A model generated the notes under the pieces. The model made no database searches. It was not told the origin of the DNA and saw nothing but the letters and a program-made list of their open reading frames with translations. The position numbers and the translations under genes were made by a program. From Streptococcus timonensis (GTDB taxonomy: Bacteria; Bacillota; Bacilli; Lactobacillales; Streptococcaceae), in NCBI RefSeq assembly GCF_900095845.1, contig NZ_FMIX01000004.1:751501-815500 (forward strand): a stretch of 64,000 nucleotides of DNA. The letters run 5' to 3'. Position 1 is the first letter of the stretch; each line of letters starts with the position of its first letter. Below are positions 18,671 to 26,017 of the stretch, one piece after another.

Positions 18671-20581
18671 ATGAACAAAAAGAAAAAGTTTAGTATTTTC
18701 TCATTTTTGATCTTTGTATTGACAACTATTTTCGTATTTAGTTTGAGTAAAACTTTTGCAGAAACTACCGAAGTTTCAGTATCTGGAAAGTTTGTTGACA
18801 CAATCCAAAATGTTAAGGTATCAAATAATGAAGGCGGAGTTCTAGACTGGGAATTAAAACAATGGGCTACATTCCGTATCAATGCAAATTTTGATTTAAC
18901 TGGAAAAGATGTCAAAACAGGGGATACAACTGTTATGACTGTACCAGACGCTTTGGTGATTAATACACAATCATTCGAAATTCGTGATATCAATACAAAT
19001 GAGATTATCGCTTACGCTAAAGTAAGTGCGGATAACAAGTCAATTTCTTTAACTTATACGGATTATGTTGAAAAACATAACGATACAAAAGGCTCTTTCT
19101 TCTTCTATGCTCGTGTCGATTTCAAAAAACATCCTCAACAAGGAGAAATCCCAGTAGAAATCACTATTAACAAAGAAACAAAAATTGCGGGTAAAGTTTC
19201 ATTTACTGGTATAGGTGATGGTAATCCTTATCTTTTATCAAAGACTAGCTGGGTTAACGAGAATGACAAAAGAGAAGTCCAATACACGATTTCAGTCAAT
19301 CGTACAAAACAAAACATCAAAGGTGTGACGATTGAGGACCACTTACAATTTACCAATGCTTCATACGAAAAAGATAGCATTAAAATTATTAAGGGTAAAT
19401 TCTCTTATGAAACCGGTGAATGGGTATTCTCAAATCGCGTTGACGTAACTGACCAACATAAGATTACAATTAGCGAAGATGGTCAGTCCTTCATTGTTGA
19501 ATTGGGTGATATTACAGAAGAAGACCAATATCGTATTTCTTATAACGTTCGTCTAAATTATGACCCTGTAGATGGAGAAGTTTTGAAAAATGAAGCAACG
19601 CTTAAAGGTCTAGGTATTGAAAACAAGAATGCAATTAACGCTGCTGCAGTTCAAATTGCTGGTGGTGCTGGTCTTGGTTATGTTTACTCAATCAATATCC
19701 ATAAAGTAGATGAGGCGAATCAACCACTTAAGGGTGCTAAATTTAAAGTAGTTCGTCAAGCTAACAATCAAGTTATTGGTGAGTTTGTATCAGATGATAA
19801 TGGTAATATTGCTGTTGGCAAACTGTTAAGAGATAAATACATCATTACTGAAGTTGAAGCACCATCAGGTTATATCATCAAAGAAGCAGATACTGAAGTT
19901 AACGTTGAAGATTTTGGAGCTGATCATTCAGTAACAAAAACGATTGTGAATCCAAAAGAAGAAACTACAACTACAACTACAACAACTACAACTACGACTG
20001 AAGAACCTACAACAACAGAAGCTCCTACAACAACAGAAGCTCCTACAACAACTGAAGCTCCTACAACAACTGAAGCCCCAACAACAACTGAAGCTCCTAC
20101 AACAACTGAAGCCCCAACAACAACTGAAGCTCCAACAACAACTGAAGCTCCAACAACAACTGAAGCGCCTACTACAACATCAGTAACGACTACTGTTACG
20201 ACTACTGAAGCACCTACGACTACTACAGTAACTACTACTGAGGCACCTACGACTACTGTTACGACTACTGAAGCGCCTACGACTACTACAGTAACTACTA
20301 CTGAGGCACCTACGACTACTGTTACGACTACTGAAGCGCCTACGACTACTACAGTAACTACTACTGAGGCACCTACGACTGCTGTTATGACTACAGAGGA
20401 ACGAAAGACAACGACAACAACTGCAGACGTTGCTACAACAACAGTAACTACAACTGAAGAAAAACCTGGACTCCCATTTACTGGTGAGAGAAAAGGAAGT
20501 CTTATGGCAGTTCTTGGTTCACTTGTTCTAGTTTCGTCTATTGTCGTTCTTGCAAAAACTCGTAAAACTGAAAATAATTAG
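18671..20581 (+). CDS. LPXTG-anchored, Thr-rich repeat surface adhesin (Cna/Sdr-like)
   Basis: A 636-residue surface protein. In order: signal peptide (1-30); two Ig-like adhesin domains (about 31-330) resembling the N2-N3 ligand-binding modules of Cna/SdrG-type MSCRAMMs; a SpaA/Cna-B domain (about 335-430) with the Lys-bearing strand INIHKVDE and the Glu-bearing ITEVEAPSGY that form isopeptide bonds; a Thr-rich stalk of about 165 residues; sortase motif LPFTG (601-605), hydrophobic segment and basic tail. I chose the ATG at 18671 (AGAAGGG upstream, followed directly by the signal peptide), not one at 18611. The ligand is unknown. It lies alone on + among minus-strand genes and looks like an accessory insertion. 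Confidence 0.9.
   Translation: MNKKKKFSIFSFLIFVLTTIFVFSLSKTFAETTEVSVSGKFVDTIQNVKVSNNEGGVLDWELKQWATFRINANFDLTGKDVKTGDTTVMTVPDALVINTQSFEIRDINTNEIIAYAKVSADNKSISLTYTDYVEKHNDTKGSFFFYARVDFKKHPQQGEIPVEITINKETKIAGKVSFTGIGDGNPYLLSKTSWVNENDKREVQYTISVNRTKQNIKGVTIEDHLQFTNASYEKDSIKIIKGKFSYETGEWVFSNRVDVTDQHKITISEDGQSFIVELGDITEEDQYRISYNVRLNYDPVDGEVLKNEATLKGLGIENKNAINAAAVQIAGGAGLGYVYSINIHKVDEANQPLKGAKFKVVRQANNQVIGEFVSDDNGNIAVGKLLRDKYIITEVEAPSGYIIKEADTEVNVEDFGADHSVTKTIVNPKEETTTTTTTTTTTTEEPTTTEAPTTTEAPTTTEAPTTTEAPTTTEAPTTTEAPTTTEAPTTTEAPTTTEAPTTTSVTTTVTTTEAPTTTTVTTTEAPTTTVTTTEAPTTTTVTTTEAPTTTVTTTEAPTTTTVTTTEAPTTAVMTTEERKTTTTTADVATTTVTTTEEKPGLPFTGERKGSLMAVLGSLVLVSSIVVLAKTRKTENN
20018..20179 (+). repeat. Nine tandem 18-bp repeats encoding EAPTTT
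   Basis: Nine in-frame copies of an 18-bp unit that encodes EAPTTT, with synonymous differences mainly at the Ala and Pro codons. A run of twelve Thr codons and one EEPTTT lie just before. The unit is a multiple of three, so copy number change would alter stalk length without a frameshift. Confidence 0.95.
20195..20383 (+). repeat. Three tandem 63-bp repeats in the adhesin stalk
   Basis: Three copies of a 21-residue unit, VTTTEAPTTTTVTTTEAPTTT, the last ending in Ala. The copies are nearly identical at DNA level (20195-20257, 20258-20320, 20321-20383) and prefer ACG/ACT codons, unlike the ACA/ACT codons of the 18-bp array, so the two arrays probably expanded separately. Confidence 0.95.
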
Positions 20582-20631
20582 GCATATAGAAGATAAGATT
20601 TAGTTTTTTAGTCTTTAATCATTACAAAATT

Positions 20632-20662
20632 AAAAGGATTTACTTTAAAAGTAAATCCTTTT
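20632..20662 (+). terminator. Terminator of the adhesin gene
   Basis: AAAAGGATTTAC pairs with GTAAATCCTTTT. The stem is long and perfect; the tail is TTTT then mixed. Confidence 0.8.
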
Positions 20663-20711
20663 GCATTTCTTTTATACATTTTAAATAAAAATCATAACTA
20701 GAATAAGTATA

Positions 20712-20747
20712 AAAAACGATAACTAAACTGATTTAGTTATCGTTTTT
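20712..20747. terminator. Bidirectional terminator between the adhesin gene and lytB
   Basis: A perfect 16-bp stem (AAAAACGATAACTAAA with its complement) around a four-base loop, with A-run and T-run arms. It serves lytB on the minus strand and backs up the adhesin terminator. Confidence 0.9.
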
Positions 20748-20752
20748 GTATT

Positions 20753-22630
20753 TTAGTCTTTATCGCCGAGTTTGCTATTGATAGTCATCATGATACTAGC
20801 AATCTTTTCGCCCCAGTATGGATCAGAAGCGTATAAAACGTTCATACCAGATGATTTATTCCCAAGGTGAGTTCTACCTTCATCTAGGTAATTTTCTCGA
20901 ATCCATTTTGCAGCACCCAAAATTCCTTTATCAACATTATCAAAGCTTTTAGCAGAATGGTATGGTGTTGAATCATAGGCTGCAATACCAAAGAAATTAT
21001 TCTTATCCTTTGCAATTTGACTACGTCCCCATGAACTTTCTAAAGCACTATGAGCCATTAAATATAGGGCGTTAATTTGATAACGTCTTTCAGCTTCCTT
21101 AAAAATAGCCCCTTTCCCAGCTAAACGACTTCCTTTGATATTCATTAGAGAATATACTTTATCTAACTCTTCAGCAGTATAATTAGTCGGTTTACTTAAA
21201 TCTCTAAATTGGAAAGGATTATTAATTGAGAAGTTGTCAAAGCTAATTCCGTCTGCTGAATAATATTTTTTACCAACTGACATTGAAGAATGATGAGGCG
21301 CAACTCGAATACTAGTATATGGTGATAATTCATGATATACATAGCGACCATCACTAGTATAGTGCGGTATGAATTCGTTGCTAGCGCTCACTGCTGTTAG
21401 GTCACTTTTATTCATATACCCTGATAATCCTGAAACTTGAACTGGTATTCTACCACTTTGAGTTTCAGAACCAGTGACAGTAACAATACTACCTTGGTTA
21501 ATATAGCTCAGACGAGTACCTGATGCACTATAAATATAAGCCGTAATTGGTTTCACTTTATAATGTAACGATTGGTCAGAAATCCATTTTCCATTACTTT
21601 GGAAAGTGTAATCTTTACCTTTTATATTATAAGTACCAGTTACATACGCACCATTTTCTTTCAAATAATACCAAGCACTGTAGTTTTTATCATAAATCCA
21701 TTCATTTATGGCCATGTAACCACCAGACTTAAGATAGTAGGCTCCTTGCCAGTCATTTTCAGCGTATGTTCCATCAGGTTTTATATAAAACCAGCTATTG
21801 TATTTCTGATCAAAGACCCATTCAGCTGAGGCCATGGCCCCACTATTTTTTAGGTAATATTTATTTTTCCAGATACTACTTTCCATGATGCCATCAGTAT
21901 CAAAATGATACCAGACACCTTTAATTTTTTCCCATTTATTTTTAGTTACTTTACCAGAAGCATCTCCATAGTACCATTTATCAGAAAGTTTTACCCAACC
22001 ATTTTCTACTAAAGCACCACTAGCATTAAATAAATAGTTATTGTAAATGGTGTTATTCAGCATGATCCCATCTTGATTGAAATAATACCAAACACCAGAA
22101 ATCTTCTTCCATTTATTTTTAACTATTTTACCTTCTTCAGAAGCATAAAACCAATTGTCACCTAATTTTATCCAAGAATTCTCAACTAGTGCACCACTTT
22201 TGCTAAAAAGATAATCATCAAAGATGGTATTACTAAGCATGACACCATTTTGATTGAAATAGTACCAGACTCCACCAATCTTTTTCCAATTGATCACAGG
22301 CTGATTGTTTTCGTAGAAAAGCCATTGGCTATTTTCCTGTTGCCATCCTTCTTTTTTTACTTCAGTTACTTTTTCTTTTGGTTGAGCTTTCTCAGTTTCT
22401 TTTTTTGAATCTTTTTTTTCTTCTTTTACCTGCTCAGGTTTTACAGTAGTTTGTGAAGCTTCCTTCTCACTTTTATTTTCTTCTTTGTGCTCTGTAGGTT
22501 CACTACTAATAACTGATGTTGTAACTTGTTCATCTTTATTTGCTGCTTTAGACTCATCAGCAAAAATAGTGGATTGCGAAAAACTTGCTACCGACAGGGA
22601 AAGCGCACATATCAGCATTACTTTTTTCAT
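20753..22630 (-). CDS. lytB: LytB-type choline-binding endo-beta-N-acetylglucosaminidase
   Basis: A 625-residue secreted cell-wall hydrolase. After a signal peptide (about 1-24) comes a Lys/Glu-rich linker (about 25-95), then roughly a dozen choline-binding repeats of the GxWYYF / WVFDxxYxSWFY type (about 96-350), an SH3b-like segment, and a C-terminal GH73 glucosaminidase domain. The catalytic Glu is in HSALESSWGRS (E531). The last 250 residues closely follow pneumococcal LytB, which separates daughter cells. The charged linker is not present in the pneumococcal protein as I recall it. Choline repeats imply choline on the host's teichoic acids. Confidence 0.93.
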   Translation of the reverse strand: MKKVMLICALSLSVASFSQSTIFADESKAANKDEQVTTSVISSEPTEHKEENKSEKEASQTTVKPEQVKEEKKDSKKETEKAQPKEKVTEVKKEGWQQENSQWLFYENNQPVINWKKIGGVWYYFNQNGVMLSNTIFDDYLFSKSGALVENSWIKLGDNWFYASEEGKIVKNKWKKISGVWYYFNQDGIMLNNTIYNNYLFNASGALVENGWVKLSDKWYYGDASGKVTKNKWEKIKGVWYHFDTDGIMESSIWKNKYYLKNSGAMASAEWVFDQKYNSWFYIKPDGTYAENDWQGAYYLKSGGYMAINEWIYDKNYSAWYYLKENGAYVTGTYNIKGKDYTFQSNGKWISDQSLHYKVKPITAYIYSASGTRLSYINQGSIVTVTGSETQSGRIPVQVSGLSGYMNKSDLTAVSASNEFIPHYTSDGRYVYHELSPYTSIRVAPHHSSMSVGKKYYSADGISFDNFSINNPFQFRDLSKPTNYTAEELDKVYSLMNIKGSRLAGKGAIFKEAERRYQINALYLMAHSALESSWGRSQIAKDKNNFFGIAAYDSTPYHSAKSFDNVDKGILGAAKWIRENYLDEGRTHLGNKSSGMNVLYASDPYWGEKIASIMMTINSKLGDKD

Positions 22631-22801
22631 TCTAAACTCCTAATAAATACAGTCTTTCTGTATATATTTTTCCTAGATATTATTTTAATAGGGTATTATC
22701 CATTATATTATACATTATTATTTTAAATATAAAAGCGTTTTTTGGGGAAGATAGAAACTTGTAATCTATTTTAAATATTTTAGAAACAAACGTAAAAAAA
22801 C

Positions 22802-22832
22802 AGTCGTACATAAACTGTACGACTAGTTTTTT
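22802..22832. terminator. Terminator downstream of the 4-TM protein gene
   Basis: A perfect 9-bp stem (AGTCGTACA / TGTACGACT) with a five-base loop has an A-run on the left and a T-run on the right, so it can act on either strand. The minus-strand operon ending at 22875 is the natural client. The rest of the 244-bp gap (22631-22874) holds the lytB upstream region. Confidence 0.85.
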
Positions 22833-22874
22833 TAATACTATTTATGCCTTACCATAGACTTCTTTGTGATTAGT

Positions 22875-23294
22875 TTAAGTAAATATTTTTGTATTTTTCA
22901 AAGGATTATTTTGTATAAAAATGGAGAGAATAGCTAGTACTGCAAAAGCAATACCTACATACCAGTAAGGGGCATCAAGAGTAGTTGAACGACCAGATAA
23001 ATTGACAATTCCTCGGAAAAGCGTACCTGCTGTAATAATCGCTACTGCCGAATTCCATAGATTTAGACTGATACGAGAGAAATGTGGAAGAACTTTGAGA
23101 AAGATTGCTAGTAGAATTCCTCCAATAAGAGGTACCGCAAATAAATAGTGCATATGGACAGATGTTTCTCCAAAACTAAATGTTTCATAAATTCTAGAAA
23201 AAGCAAAGAAGAAAATCGTAATTAGTGTATAAGAGATGGCAGTTTTTTTAAAACGTTTTTTGTTAGGATTAATAACCGATGTAGACAATATCAC
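22875..23294 (-). CDS. Small four-TM membrane protein of unknown function
   Basis: A 139-residue protein with four predicted hydrophobic segments (about residues 19-37, 48-64, 79-98 and 110-130) and short charged loops. I do not recognise the family. It starts at a GTG codon preceded by AAAGGG six bases upstream and overlaps the end of the NAGPA-type gene by 26 bp, so it is the last gene of that operon. It presumably works with the two genes before it, possibly as an accessory subunit; this is inference from position. Confidence 0.85.
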   Translation of the reverse strand: MILSTSVINPNKKRFKKTAISYTLITIFFFAFSRIYETFSFGETSVHMHYLFAVPLIGGILLAIFLKVLPHFSRISLNLWNSAVAIITAGTLFRGIVNLSGRSTTLDAPYWYVGIAFAVLAILSIFIQNNPLKNTKIFT

Positions 23295-24180
23295 TCACCG
23301 CCCTTTCTGAAATTTTGTTTCCTCCAGTCGTTGGTTTATTGATAACCTGACCGTTGAAGTAAAGTGTAGAGGATCCCCCACCATCAAGATTGTAGGCAGT
23401 TTTTGCACCATAGGATTTCATAACCTCAGCTAGCTGGTACAAAGAGAGACCTTCACTTTCAGATGTACGTCCGTCAGAAACTACAATAATGTAGTGGTTT
23501 TCGTCGATAATACCTATAGCTGTACGTGGATTCGAAGCCATAGCTTGTCCAACTTCTTGGTTTTTTCCTACTACTACTTCACCATTTTCGACCAAGGCAG
23601 GACCAAAAGCTAAGAGATTAATAACTCCGTCTTTGACTAGTTGCTCAGCTGAAATCTGATCCTCGTAAATAATCTTGAAAGAACCATCTTTATAAATGGC
23701 TAAATCACCATTATTAGAATTTTCACGGACAGTATCACGATAGACAACTCCATTACGGATAACATAACCCGAAGAATTGGCACCGTAATAGTCGCCATTG
23801 ACTGCTAAAATTGCATCATTATCTGCAGCAGTGACAGATGTTTTAGCTGTTACGTTTGTTCCAAATGAGTTTTGAGCAAATGCTGTTTTTAGATATTCTG
23901 ATGAACTTACTGTAACATCTGCAACATATACTTGAGTATGATTAACCGTCGTTTCAGTCAAATTGATAGAGATATTCTCGTCCTTATAACTTGAGTTAGT
24001 TACTGTTGCTGTTTTAGCTGCTTGACTAGCTTGAGCTGTATTGGAACTTGTATTAGTTGTTGCTACTGTCGAAATAGTTTCAGCGAGTACAAAAGTTTTC
24101 AACATTGAGTAACTAAACGATCCTGTCAAGAGTAAACCGAGAATCGAGGCATAAGCATATGGTTTCTTTAAAAATTTCAT
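23269..24180 (-). CDS. Phosphodiester glycosidase (NAGPA domain), membrane-anchored
   Basis: A 303-residue exported protein with an N-terminal signal anchor (about 8-32), a Ser/Thr/Ala-rich linker (about 35-62) and a NAGPA domain. Family landmarks are AVNGDYY, NPRTAIGI and YNLDGGGSSTLYFNG. The mammalian relative removes GlcNAc from a GlcNAc-1-phosphodiester, so the bacterial enzyme is expected to cleave a sugar-phosphodiester outside the membrane; its substrate is unknown. It overlaps the glycosyltransferase gene by 4 bp and the downstream membrane protein by 26 bp. Confidence 0.88.
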   Translation of the reverse strand: MKFLKKPYAYASILGLLLTGSFSYSMLKTFVLAETISTVATTNTSSNTAQASQAAKTATVTNSSYKDENISINLTETTVNHTQVYVADVTVSSSEYLKTAFAQNSFGTNVTAKTSVTAADNDAILAVNGDYYGANSSGYVIRNGVVYRDTVRENSNNGDLAIYKDGSFKIIYEDQISAEQLVKDGVINLLAFGPALVENGEVVVGKNQEVGQAMASNPRTAIGIIDENHYIIVVSDGRTSESEGLSLYQLAEVMKSYGAKTAYNLDGGGSSTLYFNGQVINKPTTGGNKISERAVSDIVYIGY

Positions 24181-25220
24181 AATACAGTTGATGTCCTTTC
24201 CTTAAAGATGATCTTCTTCTGAACAGTCCATGAGACTGCAAAGAGAAGAATACCAACAATAATCTTAGAAATTAGAAGATTAATTCCAAATACAGTAAAG
24301 AATAGACGAATCAGTAGCGTGTCTAAGACAAAGAGTCCGACCGCTAGACCAAAGTACCCCATCCCTGTTTTTACAAGGCTAGCGTCGTTTTTAAAGACTA
24401 GTTTTTTATTTGTAGAGTAGTTAAAAATGGAGCTTGTCACACGAGCTAGTCCATTAGCTAGGAAAATTCGGAAACTTGTTGGCGCTGTTGGTAAAAACAA
24501 GATTGCAATAGCGTAAACAAGATAGTCTACAACAAAGCTACTGAGAGATGATAAGGCAAATTTAAAGATATTTTTATAAATCATGAGCCCATCTTTTATT
24601 GGTCGGAAGTGTGAACCCTCATTATCATTAATATAGACAGTTTCAATGGGAACTTCTAAAATCTCATATTCTTTTGTAGCTTCGAGCAACATATTCATTT
24701 CATATTCGTAACGTTGGCCTTCAATCTTAAGCATAAACGGTATCAAGTTTGTAGTAAAAGCACGAAGACCTGTCTGTGTATCTGTTACTCCTACTCCAGT
24801 TTGAAGTTTAAAGATAGCTTTAGTTAAGCTGTTACCAAAACGGCTACGAAGGGGTACTTTACCTGTGAAGGCCCGCACACCCAAGATTAGCTTATTAGGA
24901 TTTTCAGAAGCTTTGTTAGCCGTACGGAAAATATCCCAAATCTTATGCTGCCCATCTGCATCTGCCGTTACGACTGTTCCATAGCTATTTTGTTGTTGGA
25001 TATAAGTAAAGGCCGTTTTAAGTGCTTGGCCTTTACCTTGATTCACTCGGTTACGGAGTACCGTAGCATATTGTTCTGCTTTATCAAAGATATTTTGGCA
25101 CTTTGATGAACTACCGTCGTCGATAACTAGAATACGAAAATCACTCTTTTCGTGTATTTTTTCGATGAGTTTGATAAGTTTATTATCAGGTTGATAAGCT
25201 GGAATTACTATATAGTTCAT
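24177..25220 (-). CDS. GT2 glycosyltransferase fused to a GtrA-like membrane domain
   Basis: A 347-residue protein. Residues 1 to about 210 form a DPM1-like GT-A domain with VIDDGSS and TADADGQHK; about 217-340 hold four hydrophobic segments of the GtrA type. Such fusions are expected to load a sugar on undecaprenyl phosphate on the inner face and help move it across the membrane. It is the first gene of a three-gene operon with the phosphodiester glycosidase and the 4-TM protein. A linked acceptor glycan or GT-C transferase is not in the window. Confidence 0.9.
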   Translation of the reverse strand: MNYIVIPAYQPDNKLIKLIEKIHEKSDFRILVIDDGSSSKCQNIFDKAEQYATVLRNRVNQGKGQALKTAFTYIQQQNSYGTVVTADADGQHKIWDIFRTANKASENPNKLILGVRAFTGKVPLRSRFGNSLTKAIFKLQTGVGVTDTQTGLRAFTTNLIPFMLKIEGQRYEYEMNMLLEATKEYEILEVPIETVYINDNEGSHFRPIKDGLMIYKNIFKFALSSLSSFVVDYLVYAIAILFLPTAPTSFRIFLANGLARVTSSIFNYSTNKKLVFKNDASLVKTGMGYFGLAVGLFVLDTLLIRLFFTVFGINLLISKIIVGILLFAVSWTVQKKIIFKERTSTVL

Positions 25221-25276
25221 ACCGGCACTCCTTTCTTAGCGATGGTATAACTATACAGAACATCGCTTAAAGATAC

Positions 25277-25319
25277 CTTATATCAGTTTTCTTTAAGAAA
25301 AAGTTTAAGAAACTTTAAG
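25277..25319 (-). promoter_or_regulatory. Promoter of the GT-NAGPA operon with three CTTAAA direct repeats
   Basis: Read on the minus strand there is an extended -10 TGaTATAAG (plus-strand 25277-25285) without a recognisable -35. Upstream lie three CTTAAA hexamers at plus-strand 25292-25297, 25304-25309 and 25314-25319, spaced 12 and 10 bp start to start. This is the look of an activator-dependent promoter. Between the -10 and the ATG there is an imperfect inverted repeat AGCGATG ... CATCGCT. Confidence 0.5.
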
Positions 25320-25371
25320 ACTGGAACTCATTTCTTTTAGAAATCAAAAACAATCAATATTAATAAATATA

Positions 25372-25406
25372 CAAAAAATCCTCAAATAGCAAATGAATTT
25401 GAGGAT
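25372..25406 (-). terminator. Terminator of the Cys-cluster protein gene
   Basis: Read on the minus strand: ATCCTCAAAT pairs with ATTTGAGGAT and is followed by a T-run. It separates this gene from the GT-NAGPA operon downstream. Confidence 0.8.
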
Positions 25407-25430
25407 GGTATTTATTATAAAATAAACTAT

Positions 25431-25928
25431 TTACTCTATTTTTTCTCTTAATTTCTCGACAAAAAGATAGGCCGCTGGACAGGTTAAAGTGTTTTTGATA
25501 GTCAGATTATTGATTTGATAAATCTTTTTACGGTCGGTATGCGGAAATTCTCTACAAGCCTTGGGACGGACATCATAGATGGAACAGAGATTGTCACTGC
25601 CAAGAAATGGACATGGCATTGACTTAAAGATCTTATCACCATCTTCATCTACCTGTAGAAATTCATCTTCGAAGGCTGGTAATTTCATTTTAAAGTACTT
25701 GGCAATGCGTGTGATATCTGCTTCCTTAAAATCCGGTCCAAGGCTCTTGCAACAGTTAGCACAGGCTGTACAATCAATTTCTTCAAACACTTCTTTGTGA
25801 ATCTCCAGCGCAATCTTATCTAGGTTTTTTGGAGCTTTCTTTTTCAGATTTCCAAGGAATTTACGATGCTCTTTTTGCTTTTGTAAAGCTAATTGGTGAT
25901 AGTATTCGATATCGATTTCTTTTGACAT
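25431..25928 (-). CDS. YkgJ family cysteine-cluster protein
   Basis: A 165-residue cytoplasmic protein with a metal-binding cysteine pattern: CTACANCC near the middle, then CPFLGSDNLCSIYDVRPKAC. The Cys spacing is that of the YkgJ family, thought to bind zinc or an Fe-S cluster. No enzymatic role is established. It is a single-gene unit between two terminators. Confidence 0.88.
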   Translation of the reverse strand: MSKEIDIEYYHQLALQKQKEHRKFLGNLKKKAPKNLDKIALEIHKEVFEEIDCTACANCCKSLGPDFKEADITRIAKYFKMKLPAFEDEFLQVDEDGDKIFKSMPCPFLGSDNLCSIYDVRPKACREFPHTDRKKIYQINNLTIKNTLTCPAAYLFVEKLREKIE

Positions 25929-25981
25929 ATATTCTTTAACATCCTTTTCTGAAACTAGTATACCATAACTGAAAATAAATA

Positions 25982-26012
25982 AAAACTACTGCCATTAAGG
26001 CAATAGTTTTTA
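25982..26012 (-). terminator. Terminator of rexA
   Basis: A stem with one mismatch (AAAACTA-TGCC / GGCA-TAGTTTT) follows the rexA stop on the minus strand, with a T-rich tail. Confidence 0.75.
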
Positions 26013-26017
26013 CAATA

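Noticed and set aside
18671..20581. Serine-rich repeat glycoprotein of the GspB/PsrP type.
   Set aside because: The stalk is rich in Thr, Glu, Ala and Pro, not Ser; the signal peptide is short and no accessory Sec or glycosyltransferase cluster adjoins it.
22726..22740. cre-like sequence (AAAAGCGTTTTTT) upstream of lytB.
   Set aside because: Two key positions differ and such A/T-flanked GCG cores are expected by chance in this DNA.
25292..25319. Canonical CiaR binding site.
   Set aside because: The half-sites TTTAAG are present but the gaps are 6 and 4 bp, not 5; kept only as generic activator repeats.
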